DNA of 64,000 nt from contig OY762224.2 of NCBI GenBank assembly GCA_963665265.2, positions 930,001 through 994,000 on the forward strand, in the 5' to 3' direction. Numbering within the stretch: position 1 is the first letter of the stretch; each line of letters opens with the position of its first letter. Shown here one piece after another: positions 1 through 8,267 of this stretch. The notes under the pieces are model-generated. The model made no database searches. It saw only the letters and a program-made list of their open reading frames with translations, and was not told where the DNA came from. The stretch comes from CAXXHQ01 sp963665265. Its GTDB lineage: Bacteria; Planctomycetota; Planctomycetia; Pirellulales; Thermoguttaceae. Position numbers and translations under genes: made by a program.

Positions 1-1600
1 GGAAGGCCAAGTTCGGGAAGCTGACGATCGCTCGTCGGCCGACGCGGAGCATGTCGCGGACCACGCGCGGCGGGTCCATGATCGTTTGTAGCGTTTGCGA
101 CAGAATGACGAAATCGAACTGCCCGTCGTTGAAGGCGGGCAACCCGCGATTCAAGTCGGCCTGCACCACGTTCAAACCGCGTCGCACGCAGGCCAAGACG
201 GCGTGCTCGTCCAACTCGACGCCCATGATGTCGCGTTGACCGCGATCGCGTAGTCTTGCCAGCAATCCGCCGGCTCCGCAGCCCAAGTCCAACACTCTCG
301 CGTCGTGCGGAATGAAATCCATGATCGAATCGTAGTCCAACCGGCGATGATGGAAGATGCTCGTCGGCTGCGATTCGATCTGCGCGGCGTTGGCGGCGGC
401 CGCGTTTTCGGCGGCGGTCGGCACGACCTCGGGCGTCTTGATCGGCGCATCCAAATTTTCCAAAAAGGCGCGGACCATTTCGCCGTAGAGATGCAACTGG
501 TTCGGCAAGAGGAACGCGTCGTGCCCGCAGTCGGTTTCAATGTTGCAGAAGCTCACCGGCTTGCCGTCGGCGATCAACGCGTCGACCATCTGTTGCGTTT
601 GGAACGGGGGGAAGAGCCAGTCGCTGCTAAAACTGACCAGCAGCCAACGGCAATTCGCCGGGCGGAAGGACTCTCGTAGGGCTTCTTTCGTCGCGCCGAA
701 ATCGAACAAGTCGATGGCCATCGTGATGGTCAGATAGCTGTTCGGGTCAAAACGTTCGCCGAATCGATCGCCCTGGTAGGCGAGGTACGAGCCGACCGAG
801 AATTTCGTTTCGAATTGGGTGCGGACTTCGCGCGGTTCGAGCCGTTTGGCGTCGAATTTTTGCGTCATCGCCTCGCGCGAAAGGTAGGTAATGTGTCCGA
901 GCATGCGGGCGATAGCCAAGCCGGTCAACGGGCCGTGCCCTTGATCGTAGTATTCGCCGTTATGGTATTCCGGATCGCGAATAATGGCGTTGCGCGCGAC
1001 GACGTCGAAGGCCAGCGCTTGTGCGGTCATGCGAGGAGCGGTGGCTAGGCCGACCGCGCCGCCAAGCCGATCGGGAAAACGCGTCGCCCAAGTGAGCGTC
1101 ATGTATCCGCCGAGCGAGCCGCCGACGACGGCCCTTAATCGCGCGATGCCGAGATGATCGACCAGTCGGCGTTGGGTTTCGACGATGTCGCCGACGGTGA
1201 TGACGGGAAAGTCGGGGCCGTAGGTTTTGCCCGTCTCGGGATTGACGCTGACCGGTCCGGTCGAGCCGCGGCATCCGCCCAAAACGTTCGGGCAAATGAC
1301 GAAGTATTTATCGGTGTCGATCGATTTACCCGGCCCGACGACGTTGTCCCACCAGCCGGGATCGTCCGTTTCGTCATGCCTTGCCACATGCGAGTCGCCG
1401 GAAAGGGCGTGGCAGATCAACACGGCGTTATCTTTCGCCGCGTTCAATTGGCCGAAGGTTTCGTAGGCGATCGTGACCTCCGGGAGACGACCGCCCGACT
1501 CCAGTTCGAGCGGTTCGGCGAAGGTGACGGTTTTCGCATGCTTCAGCGGTTGGCCGCTTCGCACGCTATCGCTGCTGTCAAAAATATCGTTATTCGACAT
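1..1600 (-). CDS. metX: Homoserine O-acetyltransferase MetX fused to MetW (partial)
   Basis: This reading frame starts at ATG 1600 and stays open to the left window edge, giving at least 533 residues. Residues 1 to about 380 are an alpha/beta-hydrolase of the MetX family: HALSGDSH oxyanion region, nucleophile elbow GGSLGG with Ser162, and later SSDWLF and DCGHDAF segments that carry the Asp and His of the triad. From about residue 434 a SAM-binding methyltransferase-like domain begins with VLDLGCGAGG and matches MetW. MetX acylates homoserine with acetyl-CoA in methionine synthesis; MetW is a small partner protein normally encoded next door. Here the two are one chain. The C-terminus lies outside the window. 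Whether the acyl donor is acetyl-CoA or succinyl-CoA cannot be told from sequence alone. The P-II gene lies 80 bases upstream on the same strand. Confidence 0.93.
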   Translation of the reverse strand, partial: MSNNDIFDSSDSVRSGQPLKHAKTVTFAEPLELESGGRLPEVTIAYETFGQLNAAKDNAVLICHALSGDSHVARHDETDDPGWWDNVVGPGKSIDTDKYFVICPNVLGGCRGSTGPVSVNPETGKTYGPDFPVITVGDIVETQRRLVDHLGIARLRAVVGGSLGGYMTLTWATRFPDRLGGAVGLATAPRMTAQALAFDVVARNAIIRDPEYHNGEYYDQGHGPLTGLAIARMLGHITYLSREAMTQKFDAKRLEPREVRTQFETKFSVGSYLAYQGDRFGERFDPNSYLTITMAIDLFDFGATKEALRESFRPANCRWLLVSFSSDWLFPPFQTQQMVDALIADGKPVSFCNIETDCGHDAFLLPNQLHLYGEMVRAFLENLDAPIKTPEVVPTAAENAAAANAAQIESQPTSIFHHRRLDYDSIMDFIPHDARVLDLGCGAGGLLARLRDRGQRDIMGVELDEHAVLACVRRGLNVVQADLNRGLPAFNDGQFDFVILSQTLQTIMDPPRVVRDMLRVGRRAIVSFPNLAF

Positions 1601-1633
1601 TTGATCTTCTTATTAAATGAACGCGAAATTCTG

Positions 1634-1682
1634 CTCTTCCCCTGTCACCTACGCCTTATCCCCCACTCCCTATGCCCTACTT
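1634..1682. repeat. CCCTA-type intergenic repeat, copy 1
   Basis: C/T-rich tract between metX and the P-II gene, built from words such as CCCTATGCCCTAC and CACCTACGCC. It runs directly into the P-II stop codon. Similar tracts occur five more times in this window, always between genes. Confidence 0.6.
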
Positions 1683-1998
1683 ATGCGTCGTCCCAGGCGC
1701 CGCCGGCCATGGCGGGCATGATGAAGATTTTGCCGTCGCCCATTCGGCCGGTTCGGGCCGCGTCGGCGATGGTCTTAACTACTTCGTCGACGCGGGAGTC
1801 TTCGACCCAGACGGTGATTTCGACTTTCGGCAAGAAGGCTTGCGAGTATTCGCTGCCGCGGTATTCGTCGAGGTAGCTTTTTTGCCGACCGTAGCCTTTC
1901 ACTTCGAAGGCCTCGCACGCTTCGAGAGGCGCGAGCGCCAAGGAGTCGAGGACTCTTTCGGCGAGATACGGCTTAACGACGGCGATGATCTGTTTCAT
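1681..1998 (-). CDS. glnB: P-II family nitrogen regulatory protein with atypical C-terminus
   Basis: A 105-residue P-II signal protein. P-II trimers bind ATP/ADP and 2-oxoglutarate and report nitrogen status to partner proteins. The T-loop is clear (KGYGRQKSYLDEYRGSEY) and keeps Tyr51, the residue uridylylated in proteobacterial GlnB. The GDGKIF segment of the B-loop side is also kept. The end is unusual: after GDGKIF the protein runs MPAMAGGAWDDA and stops, so the usual RIRTGE nucleotide-binding C-loop of GlnB/GlnK is missing. It is therefore a diverged P-II, and nucleotide binding may differ. No amtB or glnA lies beside it. The neighbour downstream is metX. Confidence 0.85.
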   Translation of the reverse strand: MKQIIAVVKPYLAERVLDSLALAPLEACEAFEVKGYGRQKSYLDEYRGSEYSQAFLPKVEITVWVEDSRVDEVVKTIADAARTGRMGDGKIFIMPAMAGGAWDDA

Positions 1999-2168
1999 GG
2001 TTTACGCGGGGGCGAAAGTGCGGCGAAAAACTCGCCCAATTATACAGAGGCTTATTTTACCCGCCCGCCCGCTAATTGAAAACGGCCCGAAAAACGCGGA
2101 AAGCCGCCGTTCTCGGGAAAAAACGGCAGGCTTGCGGATTTCGCCAAGCCGTTTCGGCGATTGCGTCT

Positions 2169-2936
2169 CTAGATGAGCGTTTGAGAGTCTCTGCGGCGAA
2201 GCTGAACAAGAAACGAGTTGATCGCCTCTCGGTTCGCTGTTTTGGGAAGCGTCGATTCGTCGAACGCTCGATCGAGGGTTTTCTCTAATGCGGCCAATTG
2301 CGTTTCGTGAAATTCCCAGTTTAGTTCGCCGACGGAAATGTTTTCGCCGCCGACCTTTTGCGCGATTAGTTCATCGAGAAAAGTAAAGCGGAAACTCTGG
2401 TTTAGATGCGGGAGATTCGCTTCGATTTCGCCCGTTCGTAGGAGGTGAATTCCGGTCATCAACACGCGATAGGCGTAGAGCAACGGTTTCGCGCGCTTGG
2501 GATTCTCCTTTTCCAATAATTTCCGTTGTGTCGAGTAAAAACCGCGGTAGTGATGATAGTGATGGCGCGTGACGCAGCGGCGGGCCAAGGGACGTAATTC
2601 ATTTAAAAAGTCGTCGCCCATGACGACGATCGGCGAGAGAATTTGTTCGAGAATGTAACCGTTATGTCGAACCAAAAGCTGGAAGTACTTGGCGATTTCA
2701 TGACTGACCAGCTCGACCTCTTCGCCGTCAAGAATGGTTTTGTATTCATAAGTTTCGACGGGCCGATCAAGTCCCAATAAGTCCGGCAGCGGCAATCGAT
2801 GGCAGCCTCGCAGGTCCACGTCGCTGTCGGCCGACGGAAAACCGTAGAGGTGCGCGCCGCTGACCGTGACGAACAACGGTCGATAGTTTAGGCTCTCGAT
2901 CAGTTGCCGCATGGATTTTAGATTGACTTCAAGCAT
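2169..2936 (-). CDS. COG3541-type predicted nucleotidyltransferase (second of tandem pair)
   Basis: A 255-residue protein with a polymerase-beta-type minimal nucleotidyltransferase core near the N-terminus: SGAHLYGFPSADSDVDLRG has the G-S/G turn and the DxD metal-binding pair. The C-terminal half is helical, with HHYHHYRGFY and a segment around LLYAYRVLMTGIHLL. It resembles the YcgL/COG3541 family, whose substrate is not known to me. Its start overlaps the end of the upstream paralogue by 8 bases, so the two are almost certainly co-translated. Some COG3541 proteins have been discussed together with RNA-repair enzymes, but no ligase is nearby, so no function is assigned. Confidence 0.8.
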   Translation of the reverse strand: MLEVNLKSMRQLIESLNYRPLFVTVSGAHLYGFPSADSDVDLRGCHRLPLPDLLGLDRPVETYEYKTILDGEEVELVSHEIAKYFQLLVRHNGYILEQILSPIVVMGDDFLNELRPLARRCVTRHHYHHYRGFYSTQRKLLEKENPKRAKPLLYAYRVLMTGIHLLRTGEIEANLPHLNQSFRFTFLDELIAQKVGGENISVGELNWEFHETQLAALEKTLDRAFDESTLPKTANREAINSFLVQLRRRDSQTLI

Positions 2937-3876
2937 CGATCATTCTCCGTCGAGCGCGAATTAGATAGTCGTCAACGCGAGCGTAGCTGGGGTGGTTCGG
3001 TAAAATGGTGTTTTCAAACGCGCGTTGGAACCGTTCGTCGAGCTCCAGGGCGAGACGTTTGATTTCGTCGAACGTATATTCTCCGTTGCGGATGCGAAGC
3101 AAATTATCGCGATGTTCGGTCATGTCGATCCGGATTTCTCCGGATTCCAGAGCGGATATGCCGGAATGGAGTAATCGAATCAAGTGCATTGCGTGTTTGG
3201 GTTTGAACGTTCCCTTCGCTTTGAGCGAGTTGGCCATGCGACGAAACTGGCTCAAAACATAGCCGGAATAAGTTTTGTAAATATGTTTGGAAAGAAACGC
3301 CTCTCGCATCGCGCGTAATTCTTGTGCGGCGGAGTCGGCCTTCAAGACGATCGGCGTCCAGAGCGTCTCAAGCACGTTGGGGTTCGCCTTCAGCGCGAGG
3401 CGGAGATACTTTTCCAATTCCCAATAAACTTCATCTTGTCCATGCTCATTAAGCTCCAATTGCTCAGGCATTCGACGCATGGACCAATGAAGCCGGGCCG
3501 GGGGGAGAAAAATTCCTCGAATGTCGTCGTCGGAGTTTTCTTTCGCTAGTCCAAACGCTTTTGAGCCGACTTGGCAGCGGTAAATAATACAAGGGCGCAA
3601 ATCATTGTCGATTTCGCCGAGTTCGTCTTCGACTTCTTGGCGTAGCAGGGCCAATTCGCAGAAAAAGGCGTTGACGCTCTTGCCGTCGGCGAAACGGACG
3701 AGATAGGCTCCGTCGCTAGTCGCCGGGTTTTGCAGAATTACCCCTACGCTTCCTGTCGGCTTGATAGTCAATCCGTCTGCGGAAGGCTTGCTCGTTTTCA
3801 GGACTACTTGAGTTCCTTCTGAAATGACGAACGAAGGGAGCAGTTTTCGAAAAGATCGATCATCGGAGTTAGGCAT
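2929..3876 (-). CDS. COG3541-type predicted nucleotidyltransferase with N-terminal SH3-like domain
   Basis: A 315-residue protein, first gene of a two-gene unit. Residues about 15-85 look like a small beta-barrel of KOW/SH3 type (GTQVVLKT, GSVGVILQNP, YLVRFADGK). The nucleotidyltransferase core follows with VGSKAFGLA and the acidic motif NSDDDIRG. The helical C-terminal part (IYKTYSGYVLSQFRRM, KHAMHLIRLLHSG) aligns by eye with the downstream protein, so the pair arose by duplication. The N-terminal barrel is found only in this copy. It could bind nucleic acid or a partner protein, but that is inference. The intrinsic terminator of the rplI operon lies just upstream, so this pair needs its own promoter. 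Confidence 0.8.
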   Translation of the reverse strand: MPNSDDRSFRKLLPSFVISEGTQVVLKTSKPSADGLTIKPTGSVGVILQNPATSDGAYLVRFADGKSVNAFFCELALLRQEVEDELGEIDNDLRPCIIYRCQVGSKAFGLAKENSDDDIRGIFLPPARLHWSMRRMPEQLELNEHGQDEVYWELEKYLRLALKANPNVLETLWTPIVLKADSAAQELRAMREAFLSKHIYKTYSGYVLSQFRRMANSLKAKGTFKPKHAMHLIRLLHSGISALESGEIRIDMTEHRDNLLRIRNGEYTFDEIKRLALELDERFQRAFENTILPNHPSYARVDDYLIRARRRMIDA

Positions 3877-3910
3877 CGCCGGCGCCCTCGGCTACTACGG
3901 GTAGAAACGC

Positions 3911-3949
3911 AAAAAAACCGGCGACGCTAAAGATAACGTCGCCGGTTTT
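3911..3949 (-). terminator. Intrinsic terminator of the glmU-rplI operon
   Basis: Thirteen-base perfect inverted repeat (AAAACCGGCGACG at 3914-3926 and its complement at 3937-3949) with a 10-base loop. Read on the minus strand it is followed by seven T residues. It lies 29 bases past the rplI stop codon and separates that operon from the nucleotidyltransferase pair. Confidence 0.9.
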
Positions 3950-3977
3950 GAGTTTTTGAATAGTCGCGAAAAGCGGC

Positions 3978-4505
3978 TTACTTGCCGGCGTCTTCGCCGA
4001 CGGTCGGGACGACCCAGACCTTGACCTCGGCTTCGACGTTCGAGCCAAGGTGAATCTTAATCGTGTAGAGTCCCAATTCCTTCAACGGGCCTTGCAAGCG
4101 GACTTGGTCGTTGTTGATGTGAAGGCCGGCCTTCTTCAAGGCGTTGGCGACTTCGACCGCGCCGACTGAGCCGTAGAGGTGGCCTTCGTCGTTGGCGTTG
4201 GCTTCGATCGTCACGCTTTGCTTCGACAGTTCGGCGGCCTTGTTGTGCAAGTCGGCCAAACGAGCGCGTTCGATCGCTTCGAGCTTGGCGCGATGCTTTT
4301 CGACCATCCGCTTGTGATGCTCGGTGGCGAAGGTGGCCAAGCCTTGCGGAATGAGGTAGTTCATCGCGTAGCCGCGTTTCACTTCGACCACGTCGCCTTG
4401 CTTGCCAAGGTGCTCGACCGATTGGATCAGGAGCAGCTCGACGCCGCCGTGCGGGCCTTTGGGGAGCCGTTTGTTACGCGAGGGAATCATTGCGGAATTG
4501 GTCAT
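3978..4505 (-). CDS. rplI: 50S ribosomal protein bL9
   Basis: A 175-residue bL9, the elongated large-subunit protein that binds 23S rRNA near the L1 stalk. The N-terminal domain signature is clear: LLLIQSVEHLGKQGDVVEVK followed by GYAMNYLIPQGLA. A long charged connecting helix and the C-terminal domain (GHLYGSVGAVEVANAL) follow. The protein has about 20 extra residues ahead of the usual start (MTNSAMIPSRNKRLPK), which is longer than the typical 148-150 residue family member. No better-placed start codon exists downstream before the conserved segment. It is the last gene of the operon that begins at glmU, with the terminator directly after it. Confidence 0.97.
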   Translation of the reverse strand: MTNSAMIPSRNKRLPKGPHGGVELLLIQSVEHLGKQGDVVEVKRGYAMNYLIPQGLATFATEHHKRMVEKHRAKLEAIERARLADLHNKAAELSKQSVTIEANANDEGHLYGSVGAVEVANALKKAGLHINNDQVRLQGPLKELGLYTIKIHLGSNVEAEVKVWVVPTVGEDAGK

Positions 4506-4579
4506 TTCAATACACCTAAAAAATGAACGCCGAATTTTCGTCTAATGTTCGTATATCGGCGAAAAGCCGATTAAATCTG

Positions 4580-5062
4580 CTAAAACGGGATGTCGCCGCC
4601 GCCGAAATCGGAGGGCGGGGCGTCAAAATCGTCGGCCGGGGCGGGCTGACTGTACTGATCGGCCTGGCGCTGTTGCGGTGCGGGACGGCCTCCGGCCGCC
4701 GGTCGCGGGCCTTGGCCTTGTCCGCCGCCGCCCTTGCCGCCCAACAATTGCATCTTCTCGCCGACGACGCGCAACTTGCTGCGTTTCTGGCCGTCCTGGC
4801 TCGTCCACGAATCCAACTTCAAGCGGCCTTCGATTAAAACCGGGCCGCCCTTGGTCAGGTATTCGCCCGCCACTTCGGCGGTTCGTCCCCAAACGGTGAC
4901 GTCCACGAAAGTCGTTTCTTCGATCCACTCGCCGTTTTGGCCCTTGCGTCGATCGTTGACGGCCAAGCCCAATTCGGCGACCGCCATGCCCGACTGAGTA
5001 TATTTCAACTCGGGGTCGCGAGTCAGGTTACCCAACAGGATGACGCGATTGAAACTGGCCAT
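4580..5062 (-). CDS. ssb: Single-stranded DNA-binding protein
   Basis: A 160-residue SSB that coats single-stranded DNA in replication, recombination and repair. It begins MASFNRVILLGNLTRDPEL, the standard start of the OB fold, and continues through VNDRRKG and TTFVDVTVWGRTAEVAGEYL. After residue about 110 the chain turns into a Gly/Gln/Pro-rich linker (GGKGGGGQGQGPRPAAGG). It ends in the acidic tip PPSDFGGGDIPF, which in other SSBs recruits partner enzymes. It sits between rpsF and rplI, as in many bacteria. Confidence 0.98.
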   Translation of the reverse strand: MASFNRVILLGNLTRDPELKYTQSGMAVAELGLAVNDRRKGQNGEWIEETTFVDVTVWGRTAEVAGEYLTKGGPVLIEGRLKLDSWTSQDGQKRSKLRVVGEKMQLLGGKGGGGQGQGPRPAAGGRPAPQQRQADQYSQPAPADDFDAPPSDFGGGDIPF

Positions 5063-5150
5063 GAGCGAAACTCCTCGGAGAACGGACGCACGGAAAACGC
5101 CGAGGAAAGCGCATCATGACGCTTACCGATAGGCGGGCGCAACGACCGAA

Positions 5151-5558
5151 TTACTCGTCGCTTTCATCTTCCTCGTCGATATCGACGCGACGGTCGACGG
5201 CGGGAGCAGGAGCGGGCGCCAAAACCGGCGCCGACTTGGCGTGCTCAACCAACGCGTCAACGATTCGCGGCTCGACCTTTAGGAACATCTGACGGAGAAT
5301 CGTGTCGTTGATGTCGCAGCTTCGGCGCAGTTCGGCGAGCTTCAAGCTGTCAAGCTTGCAGTAAATCAGCCAGTAGGCGCCTTTGCGGTGACCGTCGATC
5401 GGATAAGCCAATCGGCGTTCGTCCCACAGACGACTCACAAGCACTTCGCCGCCGAGCTTTTGGATCAAAGCGGGCACTTGGCCCGAAACGCCGTCCGGAT
5501 CGCGTCCGTAGCGGTTCGAGTCCAGAATCAACATACCTTCGTAAACGTTTAGAGCCAA
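5151..5558 (-). CDS. rpsF: 30S ribosomal protein bS6 (TTG start)
   Basis: bS6 of about 135 residues, a primary-assembly partner of uS18 in the small subunit. Conserved parts are NVYEGMLILDSNRY, the Trp-rich RLWDERRLAYPIDGHRKG segment and LRRSCDINDTILRQMFLKV. I place the start at TTG 5558, because a GAGGAGC ribosome-binding sequence lies seven bases ahead of it and the product then begins MALNVYEGM, the usual bS6 form. An open frame extends five codons further to another TTG, but that would begin on top of the ribosome-binding sequence. The C-terminus is an acidic tail (DRRVDIDEEDESDE) after a Pro/Ala-rich linker. Confidence 0.93.
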   Translation of the reverse strand: MALNVYEGMLILDSNRYGRDPDGVSGQVPALIQKLGGEVLVSRLWDERRLAYPIDGHRKGAYWLIYCKLDSLKLAELRRSCDINDTILRQMFLKVEPRIVDALVEHAKSAPVLAPAPAPAVDRRVDIDEEDESDE

Positions 5559-5580
5559 GGCGTTGCTCCTCAATGGAAAC

Positions 5581-6138
5581 TCAGTTGAATTTGTTCATGC
5601 AATATTCGACGCCCTCGCGGGCCCAAACCTCGACGGCCTCGGCCGCCAGGTTGATCGTAGCGTCAATTTCGGCTCGTTCTTCGGGGGAAAAACGACTCAA
5701 AACGAAGTCGGCCCAGGGGCGTCCTTCGGGCGGCGAGCCGACGCCGATTCGCAAACGCGAAAAATCGTCGCCGCCCAGGCGGAGGATGATGTCCTCGATG
5801 CCTTTCTGGCCGCCGGACGAGCCTTTTCCGCGAAATCGCGTCTTCGCCAAGGGAAGGTTCAAGTCGTCGCATACGACCAAAATGTCGCAGGGTTCGACTT
5901 TATAAAACTGCTTCGCCTCGACGACGCTCGTGCCGCTTAGGTTCATATAGGTCAGCGGGGTCATTAGGAGGATCTTATGTCCGCCTAGCTCCGCTTCGCA
6001 CGTGTCGGCATGAAACTTGGCTTTGGTCGGCGGATTGCCGCAACGTCGCGCGACGGCCGCTAATACGTCAAAACCGATGTTATGCCGCGTTCCTTGGTAC
6101 TTTCGCCCAGGATTTCCCAGCCCTACGACCAATTTCAT
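5581..6138 (-). CDS. pth: Peptidyl-tRNA hydrolase
   Basis: A 185-residue Pth, which cleaves peptidyl-tRNA released by abortive translation. The start is ATG 6138, giving MKLVVGLGNPGRKYQGTRHN; the open frame runs further upstream but adds 19 residues without family similarity. The catalytic His of the TRHNIGF motif is present, with TPLTYMNLSG and DDLNLPLAKTRFRGKGSSGG. It lies between rplY and rpsF, only 22 bases ahead of the rpsF start, so it is part of the same transcript. Confidence 0.97.
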   Translation of the reverse strand: MKLVVGLGNPGRKYQGTRHNIGFDVLAAVARRCGNPPTKAKFHADTCEAELGGHKILLMTPLTYMNLSGTSVVEAKQFYKVEPCDILVVCDDLNLPLAKTRFRGKGSSGGQKGIEDIILRLGGDDFSRLRIGVGSPPEGRPWADFVLSRFSPEERAEIDATINLAAEAVEVWAREGVEYCMNKFN

Positions 6139-6216
6139 ATTCGATGTCCGCCGGGAAGGGAAACGACGCGTGCCGTCGGCCAAATCACTCGGCAATCGCC
6201 GAGCGTCCGACGCCGA

Positions 6217-6846
6217 CTATTTCTCCTCGTCCTCTTCGTCCTTCTTGGCGCCGATGACTTCCGGTTCGCCTGCTAGCGCTTCGCCGGCTTCTTCTTCCGG
6301 AGCTTCGGCCGGAACGACGCATTGGACGATGATTTGCTCGAGATCGTCGGTCAAGAACTTCGCGCCTTGCGGCAGCGGAATTTGAGCCAACGAAATGGTC
6401 TCGTCGAGCTTGAGGTTGTTAATCTTGATGTGCAGCTTGTCGGGAATCGCGCCGGCCGGGCAGGCCACGTCGATCTCGTGGACGAGCAATTCGACCACGC
6501 CGCCTTCGCGAACGCCGGGAGCCTCGCCGCGGAGATCGAACGGCAGGGTCACTTCGACCACTTCGTCGGCCGAAATGCGGGCGAAATCGACGTGCAGGAC
6601 GTGATCTCCCCAGGTGTTCCATTGCAACTCGCGGATCAGGGCCGATTCGCTGACGCCGCCGGTCAAATCGACCAATCGGCTGCCATGACGCATGGCGGTC
6701 TCAAGCGCCTCGGAGCAAACCGAGAGGCTGACCGTCTCTTTGCCGTGTCCGTACAAGACGGCCGGAATGCGTCCGGCTTCGCGCAAATGGCGATTGATAT
6801 GCTTTCCAACCTGATTGCGTAATTCAACGGCTAATTGCTCCGCCAT
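6217..6846 (-). CDS. rplY: 50S ribosomal protein bL25 (Ctc-type)
   Basis: A 209-residue bL25 of the long Ctc type. The N-terminal 5S-rRNA-binding domain is seen in RNQVGKHINRHLREAGRIPAV and LYGHGKETVSLSV. The C-terminal TL5-like beta domain follows (LRGEAPGVREGG, EIDVACPAGAIPD), ending in an acidic tail with EEEAGEALAG and DEEDEEK. It lies directly upstream of pth, a pairing seen in many bacteria. Upstream, 254 bases separate it from prs; that spacer is A/T-rich in places and may hold a second promoter. Confidence 0.96.
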   Translation of the reverse strand: MAEQLAVELRNQVGKHINRHLREAGRIPAVLYGHGKETVSLSVCSEALETAMRHGSRLVDLTGGVSESALIRELQWNTWGDHVLHVDFARISADEVVEVTLPFDLRGEAPGVREGGVVELLVHEIDVACPAGAIPDKLHIKINNLKLDETISLAQIPLPQGAKFLTDDLEQIIVQCVVPAEAPEEEAGEALAGEPEVIGAKKDEEDEEK

Positions 6847-7100
6847 GGGCGTCCTCGATTTTCAAACTGCTTTTGGTGGTGTTTTGCGTTTTATATGCGT
6901 TTTCGGCGCCGCGAGGCGACGTCGAACTATAGTCTTTCCGTAACTCGCCTCTATCAATGCAGAGGGAGAATCACTCATTTTGGCCGAATCTCACGGAATT
7001 GCAACCCCAGTTGCGTGAATTTTCCCCGTTGCCGAGAAGTTAATTTCGGCAATTCGCGTCGATGAGGCGAGGAATTTCGTTTGGCCTACGAAACAAGCGG

Positions 7101-8036
7101 CTAAACAAACAGTCGGCTCACCGATTCGTTGCGGTGGATGCGTTTGATTGCCTCGCCCAAAAGTGGGGCTACGCTAATCACCGTCATCTTTTCTGGCTGA
7201 CGATCAGGGGGGATTGGAATCGTGTCCGTCACGAACAGGCCATCGAACGGAGTATTGGCGAATCGCTCCAAGGCGTTTCCGCAAAAGACGCCGTGGGTGG
7301 CGGCAAGGTAAATCTTCTTGGCGCCGTTGGCTCGCATCGCCTCGGCCGCTCCGCAAACCGATCCGCCCGTGCTGATCATATCGTCGAAAATGAAAACGGT
7401 TTGGCCTTCGACCGGGCTTCCGATGACGTGCGCCTGCTTCGTCTTTTCGGCGCTGCTTCGCCGCTTGTCGATAATCGCCAGGCTGCCGCCCAATCGGGCC
7501 ATGTGCGCCAGCGATCGCTTGATGCTTCCGCCGTCGGGCGATACCACGACGAAGTCGTCGTCGCAAAGGCCTTGCGCTTTGATGAAGTCGTCGAGGACCG
7601 GCGCGGCGTACAAGTGATCCATCGGAATGTCGAAGAAGCCCTGGATTTGCGCGGTGTGCAGATCCATGGCCAGGACGCGGTCCGCGCCGGCGCGAGTAAT
7701 CAAGTTCGCCACGAGCTTCGCCGTGATCGGCACGCGCCCTTCGTCTTTGCGGTCTTGCCGAGCGTAGCCGTAGTATGGAATCACCGCGGTGATTCGTTCG
7801 GCGCTGGCTCGCTTGAAGCTGTCGATCATGACCAACAGCTCCATAAGGTTATCGTTTACCGGCGGGCAAGTCGGCTGAATGATGTAGACGTCGCGTCCGC
7901 GAACGTCCTCATCGATTTTGCAGGAAATCTCGCCGTCGGGAAAATTGGAAAGAATCGCGCGGCCAAGGGGTAAACCCAAGTACTCGCAAATCTTTTTGGC
8001 CAATGCCGTGTGCGCTCGACCGGTGAATACTTTCAT
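7101..8036 (-). CDS. prs: Ribose-phosphate pyrophosphokinase
   Basis: A 311-residue PRPP synthetase, which makes phosphoribosyl pyrophosphate from ribose 5-phosphate and ATP for nucleotide, histidine and tryptophan synthesis. I chose ATG 8036 (MKVFTGRAHTALAKKI), which matches the family start; the open frame extends 17 codons upstream without similarity. Visible motifs are FPDGEISCKIDEDVRG, the flexible-loop region PYYGYARQDRK, MDLHTAQIQGFF and the PRPP-binding loop FIFDDMISTGGS. It lies 231 bases downstream of the glmU-like gene in the same direction, as in many Gram-positive bacteria and planctomycetes. Confidence 0.97.
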   Translation of the reverse strand: MKVFTGRAHTALAKKICEYLGLPLGRAILSNFPDGEISCKIDEDVRGRDVYIIQPTCPPVNDNLMELLVMIDSFKRASAERITAVIPYYGYARQDRKDEGRVPITAKLVANLITRAGADRVLAMDLHTAQIQGFFDIPMDHLYAAPVLDDFIKAQGLCDDDFVVVSPDGGSIKRSLAHMARLGGSLAIIDKRRSSAEKTKQAHVIGSPVEGQTVFIFDDMISTGGSVCGAAEAMRANGAKKIYLAATHGVFCGNALERFANTPFDGLFVTDTIPIPPDRQPEKMTVISVAPLLGEAIKRIHRNESVSRLFV

Positions 8037-8267
8037 GGAAAACATAGGAAAATGGTTGGAGTCTTGGAAGCTAAGCGATTTAATCAAGATTTCTACCGTA
8101 TATCATTTTTGACTCCGAGGTAGGCGATTCTTCGTTCGCTTTCACAGGCGAAGCGATTCATCGGCCGCCAAGGACTCATTCAAACCAAGCCCGCCGTAAC
8201 GCAAATAGTTCAATGGATTCGTTCTGTTTCGTCAATCTCCGTTCCTCGAGCGGAGAGCGCGAGGTCG

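Noticed and set aside
1154..1876. 240-codon plus-strand frame opposite metX and the P-II gene
   Set aside because: It is the reverse complement of two real genes whose motifs are clear; its translation has no family features.
5513..5523. GGTTCGAGTCC, the T-arm consensus of tRNA
   Set aside because: It lies inside rpsF in frame with conserved residues, and no acceptor or anticodon stem flanks it.
7062..7973. 303-codon plus-strand frame opposite prs
   Set aside because: The minus strand encodes complete PRPP synthetase motifs; the plus-strand frame is a shadow.
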